Source: CAJXVY01 sp965660355 (GTDB lineage Bacteria > Actinomycetota > Actinomycetes > Actinomycetales > Microbacteriaceae). From it: a stretch of 64,000 bases of DNA. The position numbers and the translations under genes are program-made. Location of the stretch: positions 1 to 64,000 of the forward strand of contig CBFHZN010000003.1 of assembly GCA_965660355.1 (NCBI GenBank), in the 5' to 3' direction. The notes under the pieces are model-generated. The model was not told the origin of the DNA, did no database searches, and saw only the letters and a list, made by a program, of their open reading frames with translations. Shown here in pieces: positions 38,769-47,153 of the stretch. Within the stretch, counting starts at the first letter, position 1; each line of letters opens with the position of its first letter.

Positions 38769-41225
38769 CTATTGAGTTTGATAGGTTCCTAGTTTTAAGG
38801 CTGTTCCTACTTTTTGTCCATCAAGCATTACAGTACCTCCTGATTGGATTACACTAATTAATTGTTGTAATAATGCGTTTGTTTGCGTCATATCAACGCT
38901 TGCTTGAGTGGTTTGAGTAGGTTGTTGGGTAGTGGAGCTATTTGATTTTTTATCGCCTCCGAATAGGTCAGTTCCTGCTATTATACTATCATCTTTATCT
39001 AATTGAATTGATCCTTTGGGGCCTGATACTACCATTTCACCACCAGGACCAATCATACCATCTTGCATTGATGATTTTGCTGAATTCATTGAAGCAACCA
39101 CACCTGCTATACCTGCGGCTATTGCTATGGCCCCTATACCTAAAGTCGCAGCTGATGCTGATGTTACAGCTGCAATAGCTCCTGAGATGAGGGTTGGAAG
39201 GGATGCTGCTGCAGCAACCCCGGCTCTAATCAATCCTGGGACTAGTGATCCCATCACGGCAACCCCTGCAGCTGTTAAAGCTACTGCAATTCCTGCAGTT
39301 ACTGGTCCCATATCTGCTAAAGTTTCTCCCAAAGATTTAGTAGGGTCTATAATAGAGGTAATTATATCTGAGATTCCTTTGAAAGCATCTAAGATTGGGG
39401 TGATGAGGAAATTTATAGCGGGTAAAATAGTTGTCATAATATTAGACAGTACTTCAAATATAGGAGCAACAGCATCCATTATTTGTACAAATATTTCTTG
39501 TGCTTTTTCTAAAGCATTATTGAATTTTTCTTGAGAGGATTGTTGTTCAAGTTGTTTAGCTGCTTTATCTCCTAATTTTTTAATAATTTCATCCTCAGTT
39601 GCTCCTGATTCTTTTAACTTATTATAGGCTTGAAGTGCTGTTTCTCCTTCTTTAGCTGACATAGCCGCTAATGCCTCTCTCTCAATTAATGAATCCGCTA
39701 ATTGATCTCTAGTCATACCAACAGCTTTAGCCATAGCCTCCTGTTGGATAACATTCATTTTACTGAATTCTTCTGTTCCCTTAACTTGTTTTAAAACTTC
39801 CTCTGCTGCTCCTGCTATATCTCCCTCTAAAGATAATTGCCTTGCCTTTTCAAAGTTTAAATTTTTACCAGTTAAAAGTTCTGCTTCTAATTCAGATTCA
39901 ATAGAGGATTCAAAATTGAGTAATCCTTGAGCCATGTTTTGGGCAGTTTCTAAATTTATACCCATTTTTTGGGTTTGAACAACTGCTTTACCTAAAGCCT
40001 CAACACTTCCCCCTAATGATAGTTTTAAAGATGAGGATGCTTTACTTACCTCTTGTAGTACTTTATTTTGATTTACTACAAGTTTGTTTTGCATTGCATA
40101 TGCATTTGCTCCCCCTAATGTAGATTTTACCTGTTTATCTAAATTTTTACCTTGAGCTAAAGATAATTTTTCCATCCCCATTAACTCAGCATGAGTTAAA
40201 CCAGTTTGTTTAGTGATTTTAGTTAGGGTTTTTAAATCACTTTCATTCAATTGAGCATTAGTACCTAATGCTTGTCCAACCGCTAACTGTGCCTCTTGTA
40301 ATCCTTTTACAGAAACATTAGCATCCATTGAGGAATTTGCGATAGAGGCAAAGTCTTGCCTCATTTGAACCGCACTAGAGGCAGACATTCCTAAACCTTT
40401 GGCTAAGTCTCCTATTGATTTTTGGGATTGGATAAATCCATTTACCAAACCTGTTATTATACCTAAGACTAAATTTGCGGGGTTTAGCATTCCTTCACGG
40501 ATTTGCTTTCCTATGTTTTTAAAACCTGCTCCTAAAGCCTTAACTGGAGAGTTGGTTTTTTTAAGGTTTTCCTCCATGGCCTCAACAGCGGTATTAGCTT
40601 CAAATACATTTCCAAGTATTGGGATTTTAGAGAGACCCTTTAGTATCCCCCCAGCTATCCCTAATTGCTTATCTATTTTTTCCCTATTTTTAAGTTCTTC
40701 AATTGAGGTTTTATTTAATGACTTTAAGGTACTGTCTTTTTCATCCAATAATCCCTGGATGTTAGTAAGCATGACTTTTTCTTTATTAGAGAGTTCTTCG
40801 TTTTTTGATTTATCTAGAAGGAGGTCTCTACTTACTTTTAGATTTGCGGTTTCTGAGGATATTTTGGATTTTAAGGAACTTAATTGTTTGCTTGAAAGTT
40901 TATTTATATCAGATTGATGATCTCTAAGTTGACCACTTATAGAGGTTAAAGAGTTTAAAGATTTAGAAGCACTACTATACGCTTTATTGTTATTTCCTAT
41001 CTCTTCAGTTATAGATTTAAAAGATTGGAATATGGATGAAGCATCAGTATCTAATAAATTTATATATTCATTAACTTCTTTAAGTTCTTGTTTTAACTTA
41101 TCTAAATCAGCGTTTTTGGGGTCCAAATTTTCAAATGGATTTTTATCACCCAATATTTTATAAGATTGCTCTATCTGCTTTAAAAGGTTTTGAGCTTCTT
41201 TTAATTTATCATTTAGATCAGCCAT
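38769..41225 (-). CDS. Tail tape-measure-like protein, 818 aa
   Basis: The N-terminal 230 residues are long charged helices. The middle is helical with Ala/Gly/Met/Gln. At about 580-720 there are several hydrophobic Ala/Gly/Val-rich segments ('GPVTAGIAVALTAAGVAVMG', 'AAVTSASAATLGIGAIAIAA') typical of tape-measure proteins. The C-terminus 'VMLDGQKVGTALKLGTY' matches the ending of many tape-measure proteins. It sets tail length and is ejected first. It directly follows the overlapping assembly-chaperone pair, as in most tailed phages. Confidence 0.82.
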   Translation of the reverse strand: MADLNDKLKEAQNLLKQIEQSYKILGDKNPFENLDPKNADLDKLKQELKEVNEYINLLDTDASSIFQSFKSITEEIGNNNKAYSSASKSLNSLTSISGQLRDHQSDINKLSSKQLSSLKSKISSETANLKVSRDLLLDKSKNEELSNKEKVMLTNIQGLLDEKDSTLKSLNKTSIEELKNREKIDKQLGIAGGILKGLSKIPILGNVFEANTAVEAMEENLKKTNSPVKALGAGFKNIGKQIREGMLNPANLVLGIITGLVNGFIQSQKSIGDLAKGLGMSASSAVQMRQDFASIANSSMDANVSVKGLQEAQLAVGQALGTNAQLNESDLKTLTKITKQTGLTHAELMGMEKLSLAQGKNLDKQVKSTLGGANAYAMQNKLVVNQNKVLQEVSKASSSLKLSLGGSVEALGKAVVQTQKMGINLETAQNMAQGLLNFESSIESELEAELLTGKNLNFEKARQLSLEGDIAGAAEEVLKQVKGTEEFSKMNVIQQEAMAKAVGMTRDQLADSLIEREALAAMSAKEGETALQAYNKLKESGATEDEIIKKLGDKAAKQLEQQSSQEKFNNALEKAQEIFVQIMDAVAPIFEVLSNIMTTILPAINFLITPILDAFKGISDIITSIIDPTKSLGETLADMGPVTAGIAVALTAAGVAVMGSLVPGLIRAGVAAAASLPTLISGAIAAVTSASAATLGIGAIAIAAGIAGVVASMNSAKSSMQDGMIGPGGEMVVSGPKGSIQLDKDDSIIAGTDLFGGDKKSNSSTTQQPTQTTQASVDMTQTNALLQQLISVIQSGGTVMLDGQKVGTALKLGTYQTQ

Positions 41226-41239
41226 TCAATGTTATTTTA

Positions 41240-41250
41240 TTATAAATATT
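41240..41250 (-). promoter_or_regulatory. AATATTTATAA motif
   Basis: An exact copy, 14 bases before the tape-measure start codon and right after a weak hairpin. Confidence 0.42.
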
Positions 41251-41284
41251 AAAAGCCCACAAATTATTTATAACTCGCAGGCTT
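41251..41284 (-). terminator. Possible weak terminator before tape-measure gene
   Basis: An 8-bp stem on the minus strand (AAGCCTGC / GTGGGCTT, two G-U pairs) with a 16-base loop followed by four T. It overlaps the 3' end of the upstream reading frame, so it may attenuate rather than stop transcription. Confidence 0.4.
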
Positions 41285-41584
41285 CTTATATTGTTTGGAT
41301 GCTTGAGTAAAATCAGGAGCATTTACGGTACCATCAGGATTTACCATTGTTTTCTTTCCTTTATCCCCACCACTAGTTGCATTATTTACTTTATCATTTT
41401 CTTCTTTATAGTAAGAATTGATTTTATTGAAAGTGAATTTACGTAACCAAATAGGCATATTGTAAATTGTATTCCAATCATATCCTCCTTTACCATGAAA
41501 AACTATCTCATGAATTTGAGTAAAAATAGCAGCTCTAGTTTGAGCGGCGGTCTCAGATATCAGGCCAAAAAAACTCAACCCCAA
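41264..41584 (-). CDS. Probable frameshift extension of the tail assembly chaperone
   Basis: An open frame with no ATG in its first 40 codons. The nominal start is a TTG (41582-41584). It overlaps the 242-residue gene in the +1 frame and is open back to a stop at 41627-41629. Within the overlap are two slippery-looking sites: GAG-TTT-TTT-TGG (T run 41567-41573) and, further upstream, TTT-TTT-CCC-CAA. The encoded segment 'GGYDWNTIYNMPIWLRKFTF' is clearly protein-like. Its position directly before the tape measure matches the gpG/gpGT arrangement, where frameshifting makes a fused chaperone. A +1 or -2 shift would be needed. Confidence 0.7.
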   Translation of the reverse strand: MGLSFFGLISETAAQTRAAIFTQIHEIVFHGKGGYDWNTIYNMPIWLRKFTFNKINSYYKEENDKVNNATSGGDKGKKTMVNPDGTVNAPDFTQASKQYKKPASYK

Positions 41585-42281
41585 TTGGAATATTGATTCG
41601 ATCTGACTCTCCTTGGGGAAAAAAAGTTAAATCCACGTCTGGTTGAATTTGCTTAACATAGTCTCTTAGTGCACGTGAGTCCCGTGCTAAGAGATATTTA
41701 TCAACGAACTCCCTTATATCCTTGGGTTCGCGTTTACCTTCCACAGATGTGATCAGATACTTCATGCGTGTTGATAGTTCGGGTGAACCATCTTTATTGA
41801 TTTTCTTTAATCCTTCTAACTCACGAGAAATTGCTTGCTCATCAGCATGTGTTAAAAGTTTAAATGTTACGTTATATTTTGTGTGGGGTAAAGTAAATGA
41901 GAATTCATTTTCCTCTGCTGCCTCAACATCTGGGTGAAGTGGTTTGTTATTTATTTCTGATAGATCCACTGTATGGGATTCTCCACTAATCATAAATGAA
42001 TATTCTTGCCCGTATCCTAAAACACGAGCTGCTACCATTAGGGCATTTTTATCTCCAATTAGCAAATCATCGTATTTGATTTTTGACACAATAAGGGATT
42101 GCATCACTTTATCTAATACTGTTCCTTTTTGAATATATGATTGGTTGGTGAGGATGTCTTCCTCTTTTGCTGTCATATACTTCATTTCCACTGTACCACT
42201 TTTTAACCCTGATTCCTCAGAGTAAAATTTACCCTTTGAGGGTAACTCAACCATTTCAGTTGGTAATTTAAATTCGCTCAT
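41553..42281 (-). CDS. T4 baseplate-type protein (gp26/gp51-like), putative tail assembly chaperone
   Basis: A 242-residue protein with 'MVELPSKGKFYSEESGL', 'GTVEMKYMTAKEEDILTN' and 'GTVLDKVMQSLI', the signature of the T4_baseplate family (PF12322) that includes gp26/gp51 hub assembly proteins. The C-terminus 'VEFFWPDI' ends inside the overlap with the downstream frame. The placement before the tape measure suggests it works as the short product of a frameshifted chaperone pair. Confidence 0.82.
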   Translation of the reverse strand: MSEFKLPTEMVELPSKGKFYSEESGLKSGTVEMKYMTAKEEDILTNQSYIQKGTVLDKVMQSLIVSKIKYDDLLIGDKNALMVAARVLGYGQEYSFMISGESHTVDLSEINNKPLHPDVEAAEENEFSFTLPHTKYNVTFKLLTHADEQAISRELEGLKKINKDGSPELSTRMKYLITSVEGKREPKDIREFVDKYLLARDSRALRDYVKQIQPDVDLTFFPQGESDRINIPIGVEFFWPDI

Positions 42282-42318
42282 AATTTTTATTTGTTATAAC
42301 TTTTATATTGATAAATAT

Positions 42319-42690
42319 CTATAAATTAGTGATGTTGTCTGAGGAGGTGATAAATTTTTTAACTCCTGGTGTTTTTCTAATTTCAGATGCTATATCTTGC
42401 ATTTTATCTCTAGTAAACCCCCCCTTAGTAATCCAAGGATACCCATCTACTTTAACTGTTAACGTTGTTTTGAAGTTGGATATATCCTGTTCATTGTAAG
42501 GGATAGGCTCAACTGAGGATATTGTTGTGATTCCTGTTATGGCTCTAAGATCTGAATATATTTCTTTTTGTGGGCGTGTATTTAAATCAGTGATTAATGT
42601 TCCCACCATTTTAAACTTGTCTTGATAATCCTCTTTAAGGATATTTTTAATTTCCTCTTTAATAATGGATTTTATATCATTTCGTTTCAT
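42319..42690 (-). CDS. Hypothetical protein with capsid-targeting-like N-terminus, 123 aa
   Basis: Begins MKRNDIKSIIKEEIKNILKE, an amphipathic helix with repeated I-x-E/L-x-E motifs. A compact ferredoxin-like alpha/beta domain follows ('KMVGTLITDLNTRPQKEIYS', 'LTVKVDGYPWI', 'DKMQDIASEIRKTPG'). It lies between the tail tube and baseplate chaperone genes, after a terminator. The tag suggests processing by the prohead protease, but a tail-region gene need not be a head protein. Confidence 0.75.
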   Translation of the reverse strand: MKRNDIKSIIKEEIKNILKEDYQDKFKMVGTLITDLNTRPQKEIYSDLRAITGITTISSVEPIPYNEQDISNFKTTLTVKVDGYPWITKGGFTRDKMQDIASEIRKTPGVKKFITSSDNITNL

Positions 42691-42693
42691 ATA

Positions 42694-42704
42694 TTATAAA
42701 TATT
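42694..42704 (-). promoter_or_regulatory. AATATTTATAA motif
   Basis: An exact copy between the tail-tube terminator and the 123-residue gene, ending only 3 bases before its ATG. Confidence 0.38.
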
Positions 42705-42711
42705 ATGGGAA

Positions 42712-42746
42712 AATAAAAAGCCTATCTCAGAAAGACAAGCTTTTTT
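42712..42746 (-). terminator. Rho-independent terminator after tail tube gene
   Basis: A 12-bp stem on the minus strand (AAAAGCTTGTCT / AGATAGGCTTTT, two G-U pairs) with a 5-base loop and flanking A/T tracts. It limits transcription downstream of the abundant sheath and tube genes. Confidence 0.85.
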
Positions 42747-42767
42747 ATTATTTTTTAAAAATACATT

Positions 42768-43256
42768 TTAGTAATTCAAGATACAATAGTCAGGTTGAAC
42801 AGTCATTGTAATGTTTACTGCTGTCCCATCATCATCCCAGTTATAATCACCAAATGATGCCTCTGTAATTAATGCTCCTTTTACAACCCATTCAGAAACT
42901 ATATCACCTACTGGGCCTACAACATTGAATGTTAAATCTTTCTTATAAAAATCAGAATACCCATCTCTACCAGTTACAGATTCGTGATGTAAACGAACCC
43001 ATTCCATTACGGATTGTGCTCCTGATGGAGTGATAGGATCAAATAATGTAAATTGGATTGTCCCCCATGTTGTTTTTCCTTTTACAAAACGTTGAATATT
43101 AATGTGGTTAAGAGCAACCGGTGTTTGTGATAGTGTTACCGCACCCATCCCTTTTACTAGGTATGAAGGAATACCATCAATATATAATATAAAGCGGTTT
43201 GTTTGTTTCGGTTCAAACGCTGTAAAAAAGATTTCATTTGGATTTAATACTGCCAT
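42768..43256 (-). CDS. 19: Tail tube protein (gp19)
   Basis: A 162-residue protein matching T4 gp19 (163). It shows 'NRFILYIDGIPSYLVKGMG', 'PVALNHINIQRFVKGKTTWG', 'PSGAQSVMEWVRLHHESVTGRDG' and 'EWVVKGALITEASFGDYNW', the standard gp19/phage_T4_gp19 pattern. Hexamers stack into the inner tail tube. It follows the two sheath genes, the normal order in T4-like phages. Confidence 0.95.
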   Translation of the reverse strand: MAVLNPNEIFFTAFEPKQTNRFILYIDGIPSYLVKGMGAVTLSQTPVALNHINIQRFVKGKTTWGTIQFTLFDPITPSGAQSVMEWVRLHHESVTGRDGYSDFYKKDLTFNVVGPVGDIVSEWVVKGALITEASFGDYNWDDDGTAVNITMTVQPDYCILNY

Positions 43257-43282
43257 TTTATTTTAAGTTAATTTTTTATCAA

Positions 43283-43293
43283 TTATAAATATT
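43283..43293 (-). promoter_or_regulatory. AATATTTATAA motif
   Basis: An exact copy in the gap between the second sheath gene and gp19, 26 bases before the gp19 ATG. Confidence 0.42.
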
Positions 43294-43308
43294 AGTTACT
43301 TTAGGTTT

Positions 43309-45042
43309 TTAAACAGGGAAACTAGCTCCTGTTGGTTGAATGATAAAATCTAAATTAATAAATTCTGCTGTTTTAGTTGGTTGTATATAGATTTGACCCA
43401 CTAATTGATTTCTATCTACCACATCTGGGGTGTTGTTTGTATCATCCATTATTACTTTAAAGGCATATAAACCTTCTTTTTGTTTAATTCTTTCCAAGTA
43501 TGGATTTACGGTTGTTAAGAATTTATTTTGAGTTGTTAAAGTGTTTTGTTCAAATACTAAAGTATCTGCTACTTGTCCAATGTATGATTTTAATTCAATT
43601 AACAATCTTCGTACATTTACTCTATCTAAAGCTGATGATTCTTTTTGTAATGTTTTTTGCCCTGCTATAGAAACCTGATTGTCTTTAGTGGAAATAGGGT
43701 TAATATTATTATCATATAAATCATTTTTAGAGGGTTGTGATAATTTGTATTCTGCTTTTTGGATAGTATTTAAACCTCCTCTATTTAAACCAGCGGGTGC
43801 GAACCATGGAGCTTTAACTCTATCATTAAATGCATATACTCCCCCTATTACAGTTGAGGCCGGTACCCATACAAGTTTCCCAGTTTCCGGATCTTGCATT
43901 CTAACCCAAGGCCAATAAGTAGCAGCATATGATGAATTCTTGCTTTGTGCTTGGGTTATTGCAGCAGTTCTTGTTGAACCATGTACTGTCATATCAGGAA
44001 TATAAATGCTATCTCCTCGTTCTTGAGTATTTGATATAATAGTATTAATAACTGATGAGTGTTCCGTGTCTACTAATCCGGGTGTTAATAACACATTAAA
44101 TTTATAATCCTGGTTGTTTGAAAGTAGATTTACCATGTTTGTGTAATCAGCCGCTACTACTCCTTGGGTTTGTGTTGATATATTTTCATAAAAATTAGCC
44201 CCGGATGCAACCTCCCCATCTGCTCCATCAAATGAATTATTTTGGAAAGGTGGTATAGTTCCAACATATGTTGGGTCTGGTAATCCATTTGCATCTAAAT
44301 AGTTAGGGGTATTTTTTAATACTTCTTTTATTCTAATATATTTTGAGGCGTTTGGGTAATTACCAGATATCACCTCTACTTGGTTTGTTGTTGGATTATA
44401 ACCCATTTCTTCATCTCCTATTACTTTAGAAATGTAATTTGGAGAGGTTGGGTCTAAATTTACTCTATTGAAAGATTCTAAAATTACTTTATCATTCTCT
44501 CTATCGTTTCCTCTTCTTACTACAACATTAAATGTTCCTGATGCTGTTGAAGGATTAGTTATTTCTATACGTAAGTTATCAACAGTTCCATTAGATAATA
44601 CACCACTAGCATCAACAGATCCTGAACTATTCATTATAATCCCTTCGGATATTGTTTCTATTGTAAATACTATATCATTTGTTGTGTATGAATTATTTAC
44701 GTATCCATTTACTATATAACTACCACTTTCTACAACATCAAGTTCTGCGGATGTGAAAGATCCACTTGCTACTCGAGCAACTAATAATGAATTTCCTCCG
44801 GAATTAAAATAATTAAAAGCGGAAATAGAAGTGAAATATGAATATGAATCACTGCCACTTATAAGAGATCCTCCAAATACATTTTTATAATCTGAGTATG
44901 AGGTTACTAATGTTGGAAGTTCAACAGGTCCTTTTACTGTTGGGCCTATAATTGCTGCTCCTACTTTAGTAGGAAGTGGAGAATTAAATGATTGATCTAA
45001 TTCGTTTAAGGTTACGCCTGGAGATGATGATAAGTTTGCCAT
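43309..45042 (-). CDS. 18: Tail sheath protein (gp18), copy 2
   Basis: A 577-residue contractile sheath protein. It shows N-terminal 'SSPGVTLNELDQSF', 'AAIIGPTVKGPVELPTLVTSYSDY' and C-terminal 'VNVRRLLIELKSYIGQVADTLVFEQN', 'FKVIMDDTNNTPDVVDRNQL' and 'IYIQPTKTAEFINLDFIIQPTG', all gp18 hallmarks. It is a clear paralogue of the gene just upstream (583 residues). The two probably make a mixed or alternative sheath. T4 has one copy. Confidence 0.95.
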   Translation of the reverse strand: MANLSSSPGVTLNELDQSFNSPLPTKVGAAIIGPTVKGPVELPTLVTSYSDYKNVFGGSLISGSDSYSYFTSISAFNYFNSGGNSLLVARVASGSFTSAELDVVESGSYIVNGYVNNSYTTNDIVFTIETISEGIIMNSSGSVDASGVLSNGTVDNLRIEITNPSTASGTFNVVVRRGNDRENDKVILESFNRVNLDPTSPNYISKVIGDEEMGYNPTTNQVEVISGNYPNASKYIRIKEVLKNTPNYLDANGLPDPTYVGTIPPFQNNSFDGADGEVASGANFYENISTQTQGVVAADYTNMVNLLSNNQDYKFNVLLTPGLVDTEHSSVINTIISNTQERGDSIYIPDMTVHGSTRTAAITQAQSKNSSYAATYWPWVRMQDPETGKLVWVPASTVIGGVYAFNDRVKAPWFAPAGLNRGGLNTIQKAEYKLSQPSKNDLYDNNINPISTKDNQVSIAGQKTLQKESSALDRVNVRRLLIELKSYIGQVADTLVFEQNTLTTQNKFLTTVNPYLERIKQKEGLYAFKVIMDDTNNTPDVVDRNQLVGQIYIQPTKTAEFINLDFIIQPTGASFPV

Positions 45043-45060
45043 TTTTTATTTTGGGTTTTA

Positions 45061-45071
45061 TTATACATATT
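45061..45071 (-). promoter_or_regulatory. AATATGTATAA motif variant
   Basis: The recurring motif with one change, 18 bases before the ATG of the second sheath gene. Confidence 0.38.
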
Positions 45072-45077
45072 AGGAAT

Positions 45078-46829
45078 TTATTCAAAAGTAACACCTGATG
45101 GAGTTATGTTGAATTCTAATTGTATAAATTCTACGGTTTTTGTAGGTTGGATGAATATCTGACCGATTAATAGGTTATTATTTACAGCTGATGGGGGGTT
45201 GTTTGTTTCATCCATTATTACTCTAAAGTCATCTAATCCTTCTCTTTGTTGAACTGATGATAAGTAAGGATTAACTTGTGATAAAAAATCATTTCTAGTA
45301 GATGTTGTATTTTGTTCAAATACTAAACCTTCTGCTACTCTACCGATAAAAGATTTTAACTCAATTAATAGTCTTCTTACGTTTACTCTATCTAAAGCTG
45401 ATTTTTGTTTTTGAAGAGTTTTTTGTCCAAATACTACAACTCCTAAAGTTGGGGAAGTTATTAATGGATTTACATTCGCTTGATATAGAGCATCTCGGGT
45501 TGTTTGCTGTAGTTTTCTTTCAGCTCTTAATATTGTTGGTAATAATCCTCTAGTGGTTCCAGCAGGTGCTATCCAAGGCTCAGAAACACTATCATTAAAT
45601 GCATATACTGAGGGGATTATAGTTGATGCTGGGATCCATATTTCTTCTCCAGTATTTGGGTCTAATGTTTGTAACCAAGGCCAGTAAGTAGTAGCATAAG
45701 TGTTATCAATTGAGTTTGTTGAGGAGATGGTTGGGATTAGCATACTACCATATTCTACAGTATCTATAATAGCCATAGTATCCCCTCTTTCTCTACATTT
45801 TGTTATTAATGATGTAATAACTGGGGTGTGAGTTGCTAAACTACTTATTAATCCTGGGGTAGAGATATATTTGAATTGGAATTCTTCTTTATTTCCTAAA
45901 AGGTTAATTGAGGAGGTATAATCACTAGCTTGTAATCCCTGGGTATTTGTGTTGTTGATAGAGCTATAATAATTTCCTACTCCAACAGGTAAGTTGGATC
46001 CTATAGCCCCATTAAAGGAATTTTGTTGAGTAACAGGGATAAGTGAGGTAAAGGCAGCTACAGGGTCTCCATTATTATCTAAATAATTAGGGGTTTTTGT
46101 ATTTACATTACTTACTCTAACATAATTTGATTGATTAGAATAATTACCATTTGATTCTAAATAATAATCAGCACCATCATTAACTATACTGGTGGTTTGA
46201 TTTCCTATTACTTTTTCAATATAGTTAGGGGAGAATGGGTCTAATGATAAATTACTCCATGTTTCTAAAACTATTGGGGAATTTGTGTTATCATCTCCTC
46301 TTCTAATTAAAAGTGTAAATTCACCTGAGGATGTATTAGGGGAGGTTATTTGGATTCTTAAGTTATCTTGAGTTCCATCTGTTAAAGCCCCATTTGGGAG
46401 GAGAGAGGATGAGGAGTTCATAATTAAACCTTCACTTAAAGTCTCTAAAGTAAATGCTATATCAGATGTTGAATATCCGGGTACAACATATCCTCCACTT
46501 ATAAAAGTATTGTTTGATATAACATCAAGTTCTGAGGGAGTAAAAGAACCACTTGTTACTCGAGTAACTAATAAGCTAGTTCCTCCCCTTTCAAAATAGT
46601 TATATGCTGAAACGGAGGTTAGGTAAGTGTATACTTGACTTCCACTTGTAAAAGTAGTTCCAAATTTATTGATGTATTGGGAATATGAAGTAACAACTGT
46701 GGGACTTTCTACAGGACCTTTAACTGTAGGCCCCACAATTGCTGCTTGGATTTCGGGTGGTTGTTGTGTTATAAATGATTGATTATTTTCATTTAATACA
46801 ACTCCAGGGGATAAGATTGTTTCTGCCAT
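45078..46829 (-). CDS. 18: Tail sheath protein (gp18), copy 1
   Basis: A 583-residue sheath protein with the same architecture as its downstream neighbour: 'LSPGVVLNENNQSFITQQPP', 'AAIVGPTVKGPVESPTVVTSYSQY', 'VNVRRLLIELKSFIGRVAEG', 'FRVIMDETNNPPSAVNNNLL' and 'IFIQPTKTVEFIQLEFNITP'. The two proteins align throughout but differ at many middle positions (about residues 130-330), the surface-exposed domain of gp18. Tandem duplication with divergence is the simplest reading. Confidence 0.95.
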   Translation of the reverse strand: MAETILSPGVVLNENNQSFITQQPPEIQAAIVGPTVKGPVESPTVVTSYSQYINKFGTTFTSGSQVYTYLTSVSAYNYFERGGTSLLVTRVTSGSFTPSELDVISNNTFISGGYVVPGYSTSDIAFTLETLSEGLIMNSSSSLLPNGALTDGTQDNLRIQITSPNTSSGEFTLLIRRGDDNTNSPIVLETWSNLSLDPFSPNYIEKVIGNQTTSIVNDGADYYLESNGNYSNQSNYVRVSNVNTKTPNYLDNNGDPVAAFTSLIPVTQQNSFNGAIGSNLPVGVGNYYSSINNTNTQGLQASDYTSSINLLGNKEEFQFKYISTPGLISSLATHTPVITSLITKCRERGDTMAIIDTVEYGSMLIPTISSTNSIDNTYATTYWPWLQTLDPNTGEEIWIPASTIIPSVYAFNDSVSEPWIAPAGTTRGLLPTILRAERKLQQTTRDALYQANVNPLITSPTLGVVVFGQKTLQKQKSALDRVNVRRLLIELKSFIGRVAEGLVFEQNTTSTRNDFLSQVNPYLSSVQQREGLDDFRVIMDETNNPPSAVNNNLLIGQIFIQPTKTVEFIQLEFNITPSGVTFE

Positions 46830-46842
46830 TTAGGGTGTTTTG

Positions 46843-46853
46843 TTATAAATATT
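46843..46853 (-). promoter_or_regulatory. AATATTTATAA motif
   Basis: An exact copy 13 bases before the ATG of the first sheath gene, well placed for strong late expression. Confidence 0.45.
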
Positions 46854-46855
46854 GC

Positions 46856-47119
46856 CTAAAGAGGGGATATTTCACCTGTGTTTGGGTCTATATTACAATC
46901 TCCATAAGTTTTAGAAAGGTTTTCTGAGAATGTTGTTTCGTCTTCTTTTAATTTTTCCATAAATTCTTCTGCTTGTTTTCTTCTTTCAGCAATTTGAAAT
47001 TTTAGGATCTCGATTTGTCCTAACTCCATTGTTAGAGATTGAGAGCGTTGTTGGATATCTTTAAGGGTATCCATTTCCTCTTGTGTTAATTTTTTTGCTT
47101 CTGTTTGTAAATTTTCCAT
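46856..47119 (-). CDS. Hypothetical coiled-coil protein, 87 aa
   Basis: A short protein consisting mainly of one long heptad-like helix (LTQEEMDTLKDIQQRSQSLT to EEFMEKLKEDETTFSENL), then 'KTYGDCNIDPNTGEISPL'. I recall similar small coiled-coil proteins next to structural genes in many phages, but the function is unknown. It lies between a papain-like hydrolase and the first sheath gene. Confidence 0.72.
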   Translation of the reverse strand: MENLQTEAKKLTQEEMDTLKDIQQRSQSLTMELGQIEILKFQIAERRKQAEEFMEKLKEDETTFSENLSKTYGDCNIDPNTGEISPL

Positions 47120-47138
47120 AGATTTTATTTTTTTTTAT

Positions 47139-47149
47139 TTATAAATATA
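47139..47149 (-). promoter_or_regulatory. TATATTTATAA motif
   Basis: A near-exact copy 19 bases before the coiled-coil gene ATG. Confidence 0.4.
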
Positions 47150-47153
47150 ATAA

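Noticed and set aside
39016..39534. 172-codon plus-strand frame, Ala/Pro-rich
   Set aside because: It is the complement of the Ala/Gly-rich part of the tape-measure gene, which explains its composition.
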